NCBI GenBank assembly: GCA_034509925.1
Contig: CM067535.1
Location: forward strand, 4,267,001 to 4,331,000
Origin: Hirudinaria manillensis
Lineage: Eukaryota; Annelida; Clitellata; Hirudinida; Hirudinidae
Direction: 5' to 3'
Length of the DNA stretch: 64,000 nt
Part shown: positions 29,812 to 41,580 of the stretch, one piece after another
How positions within the stretch are numbered: position 1 is the first letter of the stretch
Layout: each line of letters begins with the position of its first letter
Translations under genes and position numbers: made by a program
Notes under the pieces: generated by a model
Database searches by the model: none
Seen by the model: the letters and a program-made list of their open reading frames with translations, nothing else
What the model was told of the DNA's origin: nothing

Positions 29812-30805
29812 TTATACAAGGATATCGAGATACATACATACATACATACATACATATGTGGTGCAACTAACATCCTTGTATGTTTTTATGGCATTTTGTG
29901 CAAAACCACAATATTTGCCAAGTCCTGGCAGTTTCTTCGCTTCTTGAAGCTGAGAATATTAGTAATATTGGTAATAAGTTTATAATTCATAATTAATTAA
30001 GTGGTTAATTTATTAATGCCGAGAATTAATTTAAACCAATTAAAAATGAATAGATTATCGTATTAAATGTGTCCAATTATTTGGCCGGCGTATGTAGAGT
30101 TAAATATCAATCGAGCTCACCTGGATAACTTTCACGGCTTTATTTATCACCTGTAATTAAATATGAAATTGTATTAAATTTTTTTATTTTTATGAGTTTA
30201 TTAAAATGTCAAAGCAACTGAAAGAACAAATAGCAAATCGAACAAGTACAATATTAAACACACTTTTTATGTACATAACACATGTAATCAAACAAATGAA
30301 CCTAAAAAAACAAGCGAAATAAACTCATAGGGTCATAAACTCATAGTCTTCAGGAAGCGCAAGCTTCCACTAGACAGACCGGCCCTGAAAATCATAATAT
30401 ATATAAATACACATAAATCATAATATATATAAATACACATAAATTTTATTACAGAATTACACAAAATAAGATCATAATATCTTTGAAATATATTTTCATC
30501 TGATAAGATAACAGGTGAGTATAATTCCAACCTCTTTGTAAGGTGCCGCCTTCTCCTTGGGTGATTCAAAGTAAAAGGGAAGCTCCTCTAGGACCTTCTT
30601 GAAGATCATATTTTGCTGGGAGAAAAGATCCGCATGCGATGGTTAGATGACGCAATAATACAACCGTGTTCAAGCAAAGATGCTGTTTCATATATTTCTA
30701 CGCGAGAGAATCAACTCTTTTGCAGACATGAATAATCCAGGTTTTAAGTAGACCATTCAGTAATTAAAATATTAAAGCAATTACCATTTTTGATCTAAAG
30801 CTCAT
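29812..30805 (-). CDS. Possible small gene in the array (unit D), four exons, no membrane exon
   Basis: Candidate exons 30785-30805 (MSFRSKM), 30532-30615 (QNMIFKKVLEELPFYFESPK... KE), 30121-30150 (VINKAVKVIQ) and 29812-29949 (LQEAKKLPGLGKYCGFAQNA...), all phase 0. The second and third exons resemble the charged tail exons of copies F and H (…ELLEKAQKYFDEGE… and …SVLKFVTEF…), but no exon with the glycine-rich membrane segment could be found between 30620 and 30780. The last exon runs through an (ACAT)n repeat encoding YVCM units, which weakens it. Either an array member that lost the membrane exon or a false model. Confidence 0.3.
29834..29860. repeat. (CATA)n microsatellite
   Basis: About six ACAT/CATA units, overlapping the putative last exon of unit D. 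Confidence 0.85.
30388..30441. repeat. Two-copy tandem repeat, unit about 26 bases
   Basis: AATCATAATATATATAAATA followed by CACATA occurs twice in direct succession inside an intron of unit D. Confidence 0.8.
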
Positions 30806-32268
30806 GACTGCGCGACCCAAACAAACACGCATCTGTCGAACAAATTAAAAACGACAAACGTCCTTAATACCAATCTGGTTTAGCCAGCTGGGGAAAGACT
30901 TTATGTAATAAATATTTTATAAAATATTTAAGTGATATTTCGAGATAACCATGTATTTACAAAATTTAGAGCATTTCGCAAATCATATTTTCAGTACGAT
31001 GAATGAAAATAATGACCCAAAAATAACGTATTTTTGTTTGACGATCTTGGGGCAAATATCACACCCGCCTTTAAATATGTGTATCACACAATATAAGTTG
31101 TGCATCGTTGTAAATGTTTCACATAGCAAAAGTCATACGCCAAAGGTATTTGGCGTTCGTTTCCAGTGGTTGTATGGCTTAAACGCTCGTAAAATACAAG
31201 CTGTTTAAATAACGTTCTTAAAAAACGTATTTTCATTAATTCACTATTCTATTGTAACGATAACTGGAAATTGATAACAGCCCCGCCTTAACTCAATCTG
31301 ATTTTAGCGTAAATCATCACGCATGTGGTAGAAACATTCACCAATTTGTACAACCACTTTGAAGCCATTTTGTCGTTATAATATAAAACTTTGAAAGACA
31401 ATAATTCGTTCGTTTCAACAGTTATTTCTCGGATGACTCTTTTAGCTAATTATTTCCAATTACATTTTTGTATTATATTTTTATATGGAAAAATAAGTTT
31501 AAATCCTTGAACAATTTTTCTCCAAAATAATGACATCATCGTTCATGGTCTTAAATTGATTAATTTATAATTGGACAATTGCACTGTTTCCCAAAAGTTT
31601 TAATATATTGGACCGTAATATATTATATTATTATAATAAGGGATTATAATAGTACTTGGGACATTTATGGTCATACAGGTGACCATTCTATTTTGACACC
31701 CAAAGGTTTTTCTATTCTTACCTGTACCGTGCAATTATTTGAGAGCACCATAAATGATGTTCATTGAATGTTTTAACCCTTTTAACTGTATGTATGGCAC
31801 TATTTAAAAAAATACTTTCTATTTGTGTATATGTATTTTGTGTCAATAAATTAATAAAAAATTAATTCTATGTTGAAATGGGTGCCTTCGTCTAAAGAAA
31901 ATAAGGAAGGATGAATGGCATTTGGAAGTGCTGTGAATAAGTACCGATAAGTAACTTACCGTTTATGTAGTGCTAATATATAAAATTTGATTATATGTAT
32001 CTTTCATCAATAAACATCAAAAGGAGACAAAATTATTATCACAATTATAATGTATTACATTATTAACTACAACTATTACATAAGAAAACTTTCCAACCTC
32101 ACATTAAAGATTTACAAAATACCAATAGACAGATGTATCTGTGATTCTAAAACATCATTCAAATACAATTGCATCATTATGCCTTTTTATGACCTTTAAT
32201 GGCAAACCTGATGGTTTAACATTTCATGCATTTTATTCAGACCTTATAGGCAGCCCTATAAAGGCTAA
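30806..32268. other. Spacer inside the array with no supported gene
   Basis: AT-rich DNA. The plus-strand frames at 30951-31208 and 31579-31767 have no motif and no splice partners. I searched the minus strand for another 57-base membrane exon with the G-x-Y-x-G-V-W pattern and saw none here. Confidence 0.5.
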
Positions 32269-32765
32269 TTAATCATTTCTTTGCTGTTCTGTCACAGGTT
32301 TCAAAATACCTTCAGTCTGTAAATAAAGATAGATTGATACCTTTAAGATCCCAACCATGACAATAACATTAAATATAAATATGCTTACGTTCTTGTATTT
32401 AGATTCCAATTCAATGCGTTTTGCAGACTTTCCTAGGAGTGCAGGGAAGATGTCAAAATGTGGAATCTGAACATAAATCAGGGTACATGTTACAAACTGA
32501 AGGCCATCAAAAATGTTCTTATAAGACCTACTTTATAATTCCGATTAAGCCAAACTCCAATACCGAGTCCAGTTGAAAATGTAACTATCTGGGATATCTT
32601 TTGAACAAACAATGCAATTGAGATTAGTAACTTTATGCAGTTTTTCCTAGACTTTAACAAAACCATAAATAAAAAGTGTTATATTAGCAGTAAGCATGCA
32701 TTAAACGCACTAACCCCGGAAATTATACACGATTTGAGCTGCGAAACAGTTATATATGTTATCAT
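32269..32765 (-). CDS. STMP1-like microprotein, copy E (77 residues, four exons)
   Basis: Exons 32715-32765 (MITYITVSQLKSCIISG), 32532-32588 (IVTFSTGLGIGVWLNRNYK), 32389-32466 (IPHFDIFPALLGKSAKRIEL plus ESKYKN) and 32269-32316 (TEGILKPVTEQQRND, stop), all phase 0. The membrane exon keeps the G-x-x-I-G-V-W-x-x-x-x-Y-K pattern and the next exon begins I-P. Copies E, F and H have the extra fourth exon that A and B lack. The 17-codon first exon is unusual, since other copies have a 6-codon one; the donor GGG|GTTAGT supports it, but another start is possible. Confidence 0.6.
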
Positions 32766-33557
32766 TATATGAAATTAAATCTATACTCGTATTTGAATAT
32801 CCAATGAATAAAATTCAAAATAGACTCAATGTCAACAAAGAATTGAAATTAAAATAAAGTCAATACATTACATATTTTTAACTACAAAATTAACGGTCAC
32901 CTAATGAATTATAATCATATTTAAGAATTAAATTAATGGAGAGTGGGCATGGTTCCGTACTTTTAATCAGAACGATATTTGGAAGTATGTTACTAAATAA
33001 AACAAAATATTTGGAAGTATGTTGTTAACAAAATTGTACGACAAATATAATGCGAGAATTACTTCACGCAAGCCTTCCCGTCTTTAAATTTTAAAGCGAG
33101 CGTATTCAGCAGTGCCACTTTATGAATATTTTCGATTTGTTATTATACCTTTTGAATGAAGAATTCTATTTAAAATTCAAGACTCAACACGCATATTGAA
33201 CGCTTCTTCAATCCCCGGAGCTCATGTTTAGTGATTATCCAATAAATTATAGTCTTAATATTTGTAAGACACAAGGCCAAAGTTGTTTAAATGGTGCTCA
33301 TACTTGGTCTGCATTAACATATCAATGAATTGGCTTATCATAAAGAATGCCATTCTGACTATTTTACATTTATAGAATAACCACTGGAAAAACATAGGAG
33401 CAAAAAAACCCATAATGTCTAATGAAATTCACAGATTTTTAGGTAGACAGTCACTTTTAAATATCCACAATTTCATGGGGTTTTTAAGCTTAACAAATAA
33501 ATAACATAATTATCCATTCAGGATGTGCACTTTATTACAGAACCATGGACAGAGACT

Positions 33558-34030
33558 TTACTTTTTCTTGTATTGTTCTGTGAATTCAGTCACAAACTTC
33601 AAAACACTTTCAGCCTGTAAATAGTGATTGAGGATTGATGTACATGGAATGAACCTTCATATTTACCAAGTGTAACTAAATGTACTTACATCATTCGCTT
33701 TAATTTCACCTTCATCAAAATATTTCTGAGCTTTTTCTAACAGCTCCTTTGGACTTGCAACTTTAGGAACCTAATAAAGTTGCATTTTAGATAAAATGAA
33801 TGAACTTTAAATTCTTTAAAAACTAGAGGAACTTGCATTGTAGTTTTGATCGATCCAAACTCCAACATAGACACCAGTTGCAAGAGTAATAAGCTGGAGT
33901 TTAATCAACAGGTGATGTAAATTCGGGATTGAAAGTTACAGCTTACGGCTTTTAATAAACCGAACTTAATTTATTAATTTAAAGAATTAGTAATACATTA
34001 TAGCAAACAAACCTTTGAAATTAAACCCAT
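33558..34030 (-). CDS. STMP1-like microprotein, copy F (70 residues, four exons)
   Basis: Exons 34013-34030 (MGLISK), 33837-33893 (LITLATGVYVGVWIDQNYN), 33690-33770 (VPKVASPKELLEKAQKYFDE plus GEIKAND) and 33558-33614 (AESVLKFVTEFTEQYKKK, stop), all phase 0. It has the clearest version of the family motif: G-V-Y-V-G-V-W-I-D-Q-N-Y followed by V-P-K. Intron 2 begins AAT|GCAAGT, a GC-AG intron. The tail is a long amphipathic Lys/Glu helix. The first exon is identical in sequence to that of copy H and the last exon nearly so, showing recent common origin. A small mitochondrial membrane protein is the working guess. Confidence 0.72.
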
Positions 34031-34911
34031 TTTGAGTAGTGAAGCAAATTTGATACGTCCTGATAAACGATAAATACTCTAATCGAAAGGAATGTACTTG
34101 AATGTCCAAAGACGAGCTTTTAAAAAGAAAAGACTAAATGTTGACTTAGATGCGAAATTCAAATGAATTATTTTTAAATGAACTTAGTAATTAATACTTT
34201 ACAAATTCAATGTGAGAAATTACACTTTCACTCTAATTAATTTTGATTAAACCTAAATGTTTTAGCAAAACAATGCCAAAAATGACGTTAAATGAGTAGA
34301 GGGAGGAGCCATACGAGGGCAAGAAGTACAAAATAGCAGCAGCGGCAGATCTTAAAGTTTGCCCTGTGGTTCCTTTTCAAGCTCTATAATGCTCATATAA
34401 TTTTTAAGTTAATGTTCTTCATTTCTTGATGCTTTTAATTTTACATTTTGTTTTATATTTTATATTATATAGGACTTCTAAATATCAAATGTATATGTAA
34501 TCAATCAGCAATCACCGATGCCAGTCATTTCACCTGACCATTTCCACACTCCCCCCTCATAAAAAAAGACATTTTCTTGGCGCTACTTGCGAATATTATT
34601 CTTGTATTATATTTCGACGAAATACAAAAGCCAACTAAAGACATCGTTACGTCATTACTAAAGAAATACTTTGTTTTCTCCGTTGTGCAGACTCTTGCAG
34701 CGATGCACGATAAGCGTGTCAAGTCTTTTCCCTTTCAGGAATCAAATTTTATTATTATGATCATTAATAATTGTTAATCATGATTATTGTGACCATTAAT
34801 ATGTTAATCATTTCTATCGCATTCTAATACAATGACTTTGACTCTGAAAGTTTCTTGGTTTGCTTGATCTTTGTTAACTTTTTTAAAGTTAAATGTTTTC
34901 TCCATCTTTTC

Positions 34912-35193
34912 TCAAAACTCATTGTGGCCTGGAAATTTAGGAACCTAAAAGTTTAAAAAGTGACATCTTACGTACTGAATGCACTTTAGAATCTTAATCA
35001 ATTTAAAAAACTTGCCTTGTAGTTTTGGTCGATAAAAAGACCAATATAAACGCCAATAGCCAGCTGAAGTGGAATTTTAACAGATGATGTTGTTTCGACA
35101 ATAACAGATTAAAAGAAAACAGCTTGTAATAAATTCTTTAACTTAAAGAATCCATTCTTGTTAAGCAAAACTAACCCTTAAAATTGGACGCAT
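34912..35193 (-). pseudogene. STMP1-like copy G, truncated by an in-frame TGA
   Basis: Exons 35176-35193 (MRPILR), 35016-35063 (LAIGVYIGLFIDQNYK) and 34912-34944 (VPKFPGHNEF then TGA). The membrane exon is 48 rather than 57 bases, missing three codons at its start, and its donor is again GC type (AAG|GCAAGT). Beyond the TGA the same frame continues with family-like residues (EKMEKTFNFKKVNKDQANQ), so a nonsense change where relatives have a leucine codon is the simplest explanation. Either a recent pseudogene or a 32-residue truncated microprotein that keeps the membrane segment. Confidence 0.6.
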
Positions 35194-35773
35194 TTTTGGT
35201 ATAGGACAAAAAATATGTGCACGATAAACATAGAATCAAAACAAACGTAAAGGGAATTGTCTAAAGCCTAAAAATTGTCTAAAAATTAGTCTAAATGTTA
35301 ACTTATATAATTCAAGTGAAATATTTTAATATAAATTTAGTAATTAATACTTTATAAATTAAATTTCCACTTTATTTAATTTGTATTAAGCTTAAATGTT
35401 TCTAAAGAACACAAAGCCGAGAAAATGGCGTTAAATGGATGGATGATAGCCATCGGACCCCACAACAATCCGATTCATTATTCATGAGAAGTGCCATATT
35501 TAATATTCATGAATCGCTACGATCTTTATGCAAATACGTGTTTACCTGTCTTACCTGCGAAAAAAAATCAATAACAAAAGGAACCTATGAATAGGGGGAT
35601 TTACCAGCTGATATCACAAATAATTACAGAAAGGACTTTTACGAAACGAGGGCTTTAAAATGGCAGATCATTTACAACACGAATAAATACGTATTTTCTT
35701 TTATTAAAGACAAACATTAATGATTAACATTGATTAATAAACAGTATTTGATTTCGTGATCAGAGATAAACAG

Positions 35774-36244
35774 CTACTTTTTCTTGTATTGTTCCGTGAA
35801 ATCTGTCACGGACTTCAAAATATTTGTAGCCTGTAAGTAATGATTGAAGTAAAACTCTTAACATTAACTCAGAACATTATTACAATTACTACAATGTACT
35901 TACCTCTTTATTTTTAATCTCAGCTTCCTTGAAATATTTCGAGACTCCATCTAATAGTTCGTTGGCTTTGGGAATCTTAAAAGTAAAAGGAAATTACTAC
36001 TTTAAATTCCAAATAGAAAACTGTGAGACACTTACATTATAAGTCTGATTGACCCAGACTCCAATATAGAATCCAATTGCAATAGGAACGAGCTGTAGAA
36101 GAATTTCAAATGATGTAATTTTGACACTAATACAGTAGTTAAATCTTAATAGACCTAAAATTAATTTTGTTCAACTTGATTAACTTTAAATAAAATCCAT
36201 TTTAGTTATTTACTTGGCAAATTAACCTTTGAAATTAAACCCAT
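35774..36244 (-). CDS. STMP1-like microprotein, copy H (67 residues, four exons)
   Basis: Exons 36227-36244 (MGLISK), 36036-36092 (LVPIAIGFYIGVWVNQTYN), 35904-35975 (IPKANELLDGVSKYFKEAEI plus KNKE) and 35774-35830 (ATNILKSVTDFTEQYKKK, stop), all phase 0. Intron 2 here uses a normal GT donor (AAT|GTAAGT), unlike copies F and G. The protein is one short membrane helix with N-terminus of six residues and a charged helical tail ending in three lysines. With F it forms the most conserved pair of the array. Confidence 0.72.
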
Positions 36245-37370
36245 CTTGAGTAGCAAAGCAAATGTTGTACACAAGAAAATCTCTAACCGAAACGAACGTT
36301 ATCGGTACGTCTAAAGGCAAGCTGATAGAAATTAGGGTCCAAATATTTACAACGAATTAAAACTCAAAATGAATATTTTACAGATAAATTTAGCATGTAT
36401 TATAAAAATTCCTCGTCAGAAATTAAACTTCCACCTTAGGACGCTGGAGTGCTAAAAATAAATATATGATTTCAAACGTTTTATCGTCAATTATTTTAGG
36501 ACGTATTTTGTGTTTATTAAACTTAAATGTTTTTTAAACAAAGTGAAGCAGAAAGGGAATAGGCGTAGCTTCGTGGTTTGATGGATTTCTTGGAATATTA
36601 AAATAGATCATTAATGAAATTGAATAATATGAATACACGTTCTTTTGACATACTCTGTACATACCATGGACTCCATAGTGAATTTCAATGGTCTACTGTA
36701 ATGAATATAAATCCATTAAATTGAAACATTTCTTTCAATCTACGGTACCATATTATCTTAATACGTGGCCATTTAATCTGGTTGATTTTCCTATTATAGT
36801 TCATTACATAACAAGGTGATTAAGAGTCCAAGAGGCATAAAGAAAGTTAACCATCAGAGATTTAGTCTCAAAAATGATATCATTTTCAAAACAACTGAAC
36901 ATCCTATAAATCGTTTAATGGAACCATCCAACCAATAACCCGGTTCTAAAAGGAATGACTGGCATTAATTGGTTCTCACTCTCGGCTATTGAACAATTCC
37001 TGAATAATGTGCGGATTTTAATAAATGCACTGGTAATAAATACATTTAAACCTTTAAAACATGGCACTTGTAATTCACAATATTGAACATTGAATGCTTT
37101 TCTTTCGATCCGAATTCTACTCATTTTATACCAACTAATATTAATGTTGGGAGATTGAAAATGGCTCGGTATTTGGCTCTTCGAAAGATGTAGATAGAAA
37201 GCTCTTAATCAAAATTTTATCTTCACAAGTGGATAAAAAAAATCGTGTCTTTATTGCAATATCAATGATGGCTCGCCATCCAAAGCGTTATCAGTAAAGA
37301 TAACTCAGTTCGTTATTGAGAAACAGTTAAGTCACACAGTTCTTTAATTTCCTCTAGAATTTTCAAATAT
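36245..37370. other. Spacer inside the array with no supported gene
   Basis: AT-rich; a minus-strand frame at 36915-37124 (69 codons) shows no family motif and no splice partners. Nothing else seen. Confidence 0.5.
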
Positions 37371-37723
37371 CTAGGGAGCAAGTATTACTCTATTATCGGC
37401 CTTTTCTAAGTATTCCGAAAATCGTTCCTTGAACTGTGGCTCTTGTGATAAGACCTTCTCTGGAATCCTCACCTTTTGATTTTGGAAAGACTGAGATTAA
37501 TAAACGAAAAATGTTCCACAGATTTTTTTCAAAAACTTACCCCGAACTTCACGTCTGCCCATACTTCATTACAGAAGCTAACAGCTTTGGCGAAGCACTG
37601 ATTTTGAAATTTAGACAATTTAAATTGAAACATGTTAGCGTAAATACACTTATCAAAGCTTTTTTTTTAGAGTACCCATTGTATTGATAAAAACACACAG
37701 CTTACCTTAGAAATTGAATCCAT
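37371..37723 (-). CDS. STMP1-like array member, copy I (65 residues), membrane segment degraded
   Basis: Exons 37706-37723 (MDSISK), 37541-37597 (CFAKAVSFCNEVWADVKFG) and 37371-37490 (SFQNQKVRIPEKVLSQEPQF... to TAG), all phase 0. The middle exon is exactly 57 bases and keeps the V-W pair at the right place, but the glycines and most aliphatic residues are replaced by polar or charged ones, so it would not span a membrane. The third exon starts upstream of an R-I-P, as though the ancestral acceptor moved. The frames are intact, so it may be a neofunctionalised soluble peptide or a pseudogene without stops. It is the most upstream copy, nearest to NFU1. Confidence 0.5.
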
Positions 37724-38857
37724 TTTGATTGATAAAAACCGAGCGTCCCTCGTTTAATAAATAGCCACGAAACAAGTTCGACCAAGTATAAAACGCTAAA
37801 TAAAGGAACATGAAAAGTTTTGTATTTATGCCATATTATATTATTTGTAATCACGCTTTAAAATTTACTAATAGATTTTCTAATTATCCTTAAAAATATG
37901 TCTTTAATTTATTATTAAACAATAACTAGTACATAATTTAATTCTAACTTCAACAAAACTTCGAATGAAAGCTGTAACTGGGGTATAACTTGGCCTTTTA
38001 TATTATCCTAGATTATTGTCCTTCGCTCTTATCGACTCAAAAGATAAATTGAAAGTTGCTATTAGTGAGAATTTAAGTGCTTAAAATAAGCTGTTGAAAT
38101 CCATGATTACTAATGAGTGATAGGGTTGCAAAACTACATCAGGACATAATCAAAGGTGGCGAGGGTTATTGATTGCGTTAGTCCAGCCTCCAGTTTGGTA
38201 ACCTCTCATCGAGGGACGTCATTTCAACTTTTCTCTTGGGGACTGGAGGGCAAATTTGAGAACTTTCTAGCGATCATTTTGGCTTTTCATGTCCTAGGGG
38301 ACTTTAGTAATGCTATCTTCCCTTATCTCAAATGTGTCCTCGTGCAAAAGTCCAGGTAAGCTCAACAAAATTGTTTCTGTTAAATACTGAAAGAGCTCCG
38401 ATGATTATAATCTTAATTTAGTGTGTTATAACTATAGTCGTTTAAGTCAAGGTACTTCCCAATATTTTACCCGAGCCTCAGGCATTAATAATTCGTTTTA
38501 CTGCATCGCAAGTCGTTACTTATAGTTACGGAAAACTAAGGTTATCGTTATCATTATAACAATGACCAATTTTTATTGGATTTTAAGTCGTGAAATTGCT
38601 GTGGTTGTCCGCAGAAGTAAATGCTCTACAATTTAAAGCAAAATGTAAACTAAACATTTTTTAATCATTAGTCAAAATATTTATTTTAAAAATAGATTTT
38701 TTTTAAATGATACATTTACAAAGTTCATAATTCCAAGTGGACAATTCATTTTTAAATGATAAACATTGCTCTTTACGGGTTCGGACATAAGAACGGACAG
38801 AAATATATTGGTCGTTCTGCTCAGATACTTGTTGAATAGATTATCTGAAAACTCTGA
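37724..38857. other. Divergent intergenic region between the microprotein array and NFU1
   Basis: No supported gene. A 67-codon plus-strand frame at 38156-38359 has no domain. Promoters of copy I (-) and NFU1 (+) must lie here. Confidence 0.5.
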
Positions 38858-40958
38858 ATGATGTTGCCACGTCTTTCGCAGAAATTGGTCTGCCTAGATG
38901 GTTTGCGATTGTAAGTTTATAAATATTTACCCTGATTTTTATGTTCTTCTTGTTTTCTTCCAGCAGCAATTCATTCAAGGTCGTTTAATTAAATATATGA
39001 TTGTTCACAAATCGAGTGATATACATATATTGCAAATGCAGATTCAACACTTGGAGGAATCCAGTTATTTCACAAGCATTTACAAAAAATGGGCTAATCA
39101 CTCGTGAAATTCATCTTTCAAAAAGTAAATTAATAATAATTATTTATCAATTCCCTTCTAAACTGTAACTCAAAGATGAGGAGCAAACAACAATGATGAT
39201 GACTAAAAAAATCAACAATTTCTTTGCAGTTGCTTTGATGTTCATACAGAGTCAGGAGACACCAAATCCAAACAGTATCAAATTTATACCAGGCAAACCA
39301 GTCCTGGGCACTGGTACTCTGGACTTTTCAAATGCTAGCAAAGCTGGTTCGTCTCACTTAGCCAAGTCAGTAAAACGAGAATGATTATGGAAATAGTACA
39401 GGTTTACATGACTTTCGATGATGGTGGTGATGATGATGGTAATGATAGTGGTTTATCACTAATGTGATATTGCTAACCCAGACTTCATGTGATGTGGCAA
39501 TGTCAAGCTAACTTCTCTGAACCTTATTATTAATTTTCAAATTAATTTATTTAATTCCTAAAACTACCACAATCATTATCATAATCACAGTCGGTTATCA
39601 CCCTTTACTTTCTCCAGGAGGCTGTTTGCCATCAAAGGAGTGAAGAGCATCTTCTTTGGTCCTGACTTTATAACAGTAACAAAGGTTGGAAACATTTCTA
39701 TTTTCTGATGGTTGCTTCAATTTTTAAAGTGGATTATTTAAAGTGCTGATGAAATTAACAAAATAAATCCATCATAATTATTTATATTTATCATAATTTT
39801 GGTAGTAGAATGAGGAATACATTTTTCGTTTTTTTTTATCATCTTTATCGTTGCTATGTTCCTTATTCTTTTTAATCCCTCCAGCAAATAATAGTAATTA
39901 TTATAATAATTAGTAACAACTTTTGTTTATTGCTTATTATATTTATAATAATGAAGTTTAAGCGATATTTTATACAATTTGAATTAAACTTATGTTTTAA
40001 AATAAATTCAAAACAAAGTTTGCTAAAATTCATCTTCTTCTTCCTCCTCTTCTTTCAGGACGACGACGACAAACTGGAGTGGATGGTCCTGAAGCCGAGC
40101 ATATTCGCGACCATCATGGACTTTTACGGGACCAACCTTCCTGTCATGAAGGAAACAATCGGTGCAGACGGAGAGGCCAAGGATGCCGGTGGTTGGTTGA
40201 TGATAACGATGACGGACATGGTTGCTCGATCGATGCGGTAGAATGATGTCTGCAAGACATTTTTACATGGAAACTTTCATCTGAGGATAATAGCAGATCA
40301 CACATTTGGTTTATTGACATTTGCCAATTAGTTTTTAAATTGTCTCCAATATATATATATTTATATAATTATAATTTATGTTAATTAATAATACTAATTG
40401 CTTCAAACTAGATTCTGAAGACTCGGAAGCAGTGGCCATGATCAAAGAGCTTCTCGACACCAAGATCCGACCCACGGTTCAGGAGGACGGAGGGGACATC
40501 CACTTTGTGGTGGGCTTAAATTTCTGTGCTTCGGACCAGAGTCATTAACATAACATTAATAATGTCACATCGATTAACATAATTATTAATTATCCATGCC
40601 ATGTAATTATCATAATGATTAACATAAATATTCATTATCCATGTTACAACAGAGTTTCGAGGAGGGCATCGTGAAGGTGAAGATGCAGGGTTCATGCACC
40701 AGTTGCCCCAGTTCAGTGGTGACCCTGAAGAACGGGGTTCAAAACATGCTCCAGTTTTACGTCCCCGAGGTCGTCGAAGTGCAACAGGTTAGGGAACGAC
40801 CTTAGCATGGCAGATGGATGGACAGGTGGATGAATGAATGAACAGATGGATAAATGAAAGGAAGGAAGGAACATAACAAATGACATAATGAATCTCCATA
40901 ACAACTCGTTATCCGTCTGCAGGTGAGCGATGACGAAGGAGACCCCAACATCCCGTGA
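38858..40958 (+). CDS. NFU1: NFU1 iron-sulfur cluster scaffold, mitochondrial, seven exons
   Basis: Late-acting mitochondrial Fe-S carrier that supplies 4Fe-4S clusters to lipoyl synthase and complex II. Exons 38858-38900, 39230-39365, 39618-39684, 40059-40188, 40412-40509, 40653-40787 and 40923-40958 join in frame to about 214 residues. The N-terminal Nfu domain shows [20 protein letters not shown] and [16 protein letters not shown]; the C-terminal NifU domain shows [20 protein letters not shown] and the cluster-binding GSCTSCPSS (C-x-x-C). The tail [10 protein letters not shown] is acidic, as in animals. The first exon ([10 protein letters not shown], presequence-like) and its donor GATG|GTTTGC are the weakest part; a stronger-looking GTAAGT lies 11 bases further but breaks the frame. 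Converges on DCTN4. Confidence 0.92.
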
Positions 40959-41580
40959 TAGTGAAAGATGCAAGAATATCTATCTCCAAACATAACCAAC
41001 CCCCTTAAGTTACAGTACACGTGCAGTCACCGCATCATCATGGTCATCGGTCGCTGACTTCTGATGACAATCTATTTCCCTGTTCAGCATCCAAAATTTA
41101 TCACAACTCTTAACGATGTTATTATGCTTAAAATTGTGATAATTAAAACCTTGTTTTTGTCTCAATAATGCTCAATTCTCGATTAGACCCCCTGTCGCAG
41201 CCGTGTTTTACTGAACCGCTTTCATGCCGATAAATGTGATAAACTCAAAGACGATAAGAGGCTCCGATATTGAAAGCGTTTAATTGCATTAAAAAGGAGT
41301 TAAAAGAGTATAATCAAAGATGATTGTTGGGGACTTGATAACCCTCAACTGAATTTATATGCCATGACCTAAAACTCAATCAACCTAACACCAGCCCTTT
41401 ATAACTTCAAAAAAAAGTATGAGAAGCGATTCTATTGGACGATACTTGAATATGAATATGCAGATTAAAGTCATTCGTGACACCCGGACAAGCCAATGAG
41501 AAGTAGACAAGCAGATCTAAATCGACCAATCGCAATGAAGCAGACTATCGATCGCGGGAGAAGCCGCTCCGTCGCGGCGT
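40959..41580. other. Convergent 3' region of NFU1 and DCTN4
   Basis: Contains both 3' UTRs; no gene seen. Confidence 0.5.
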
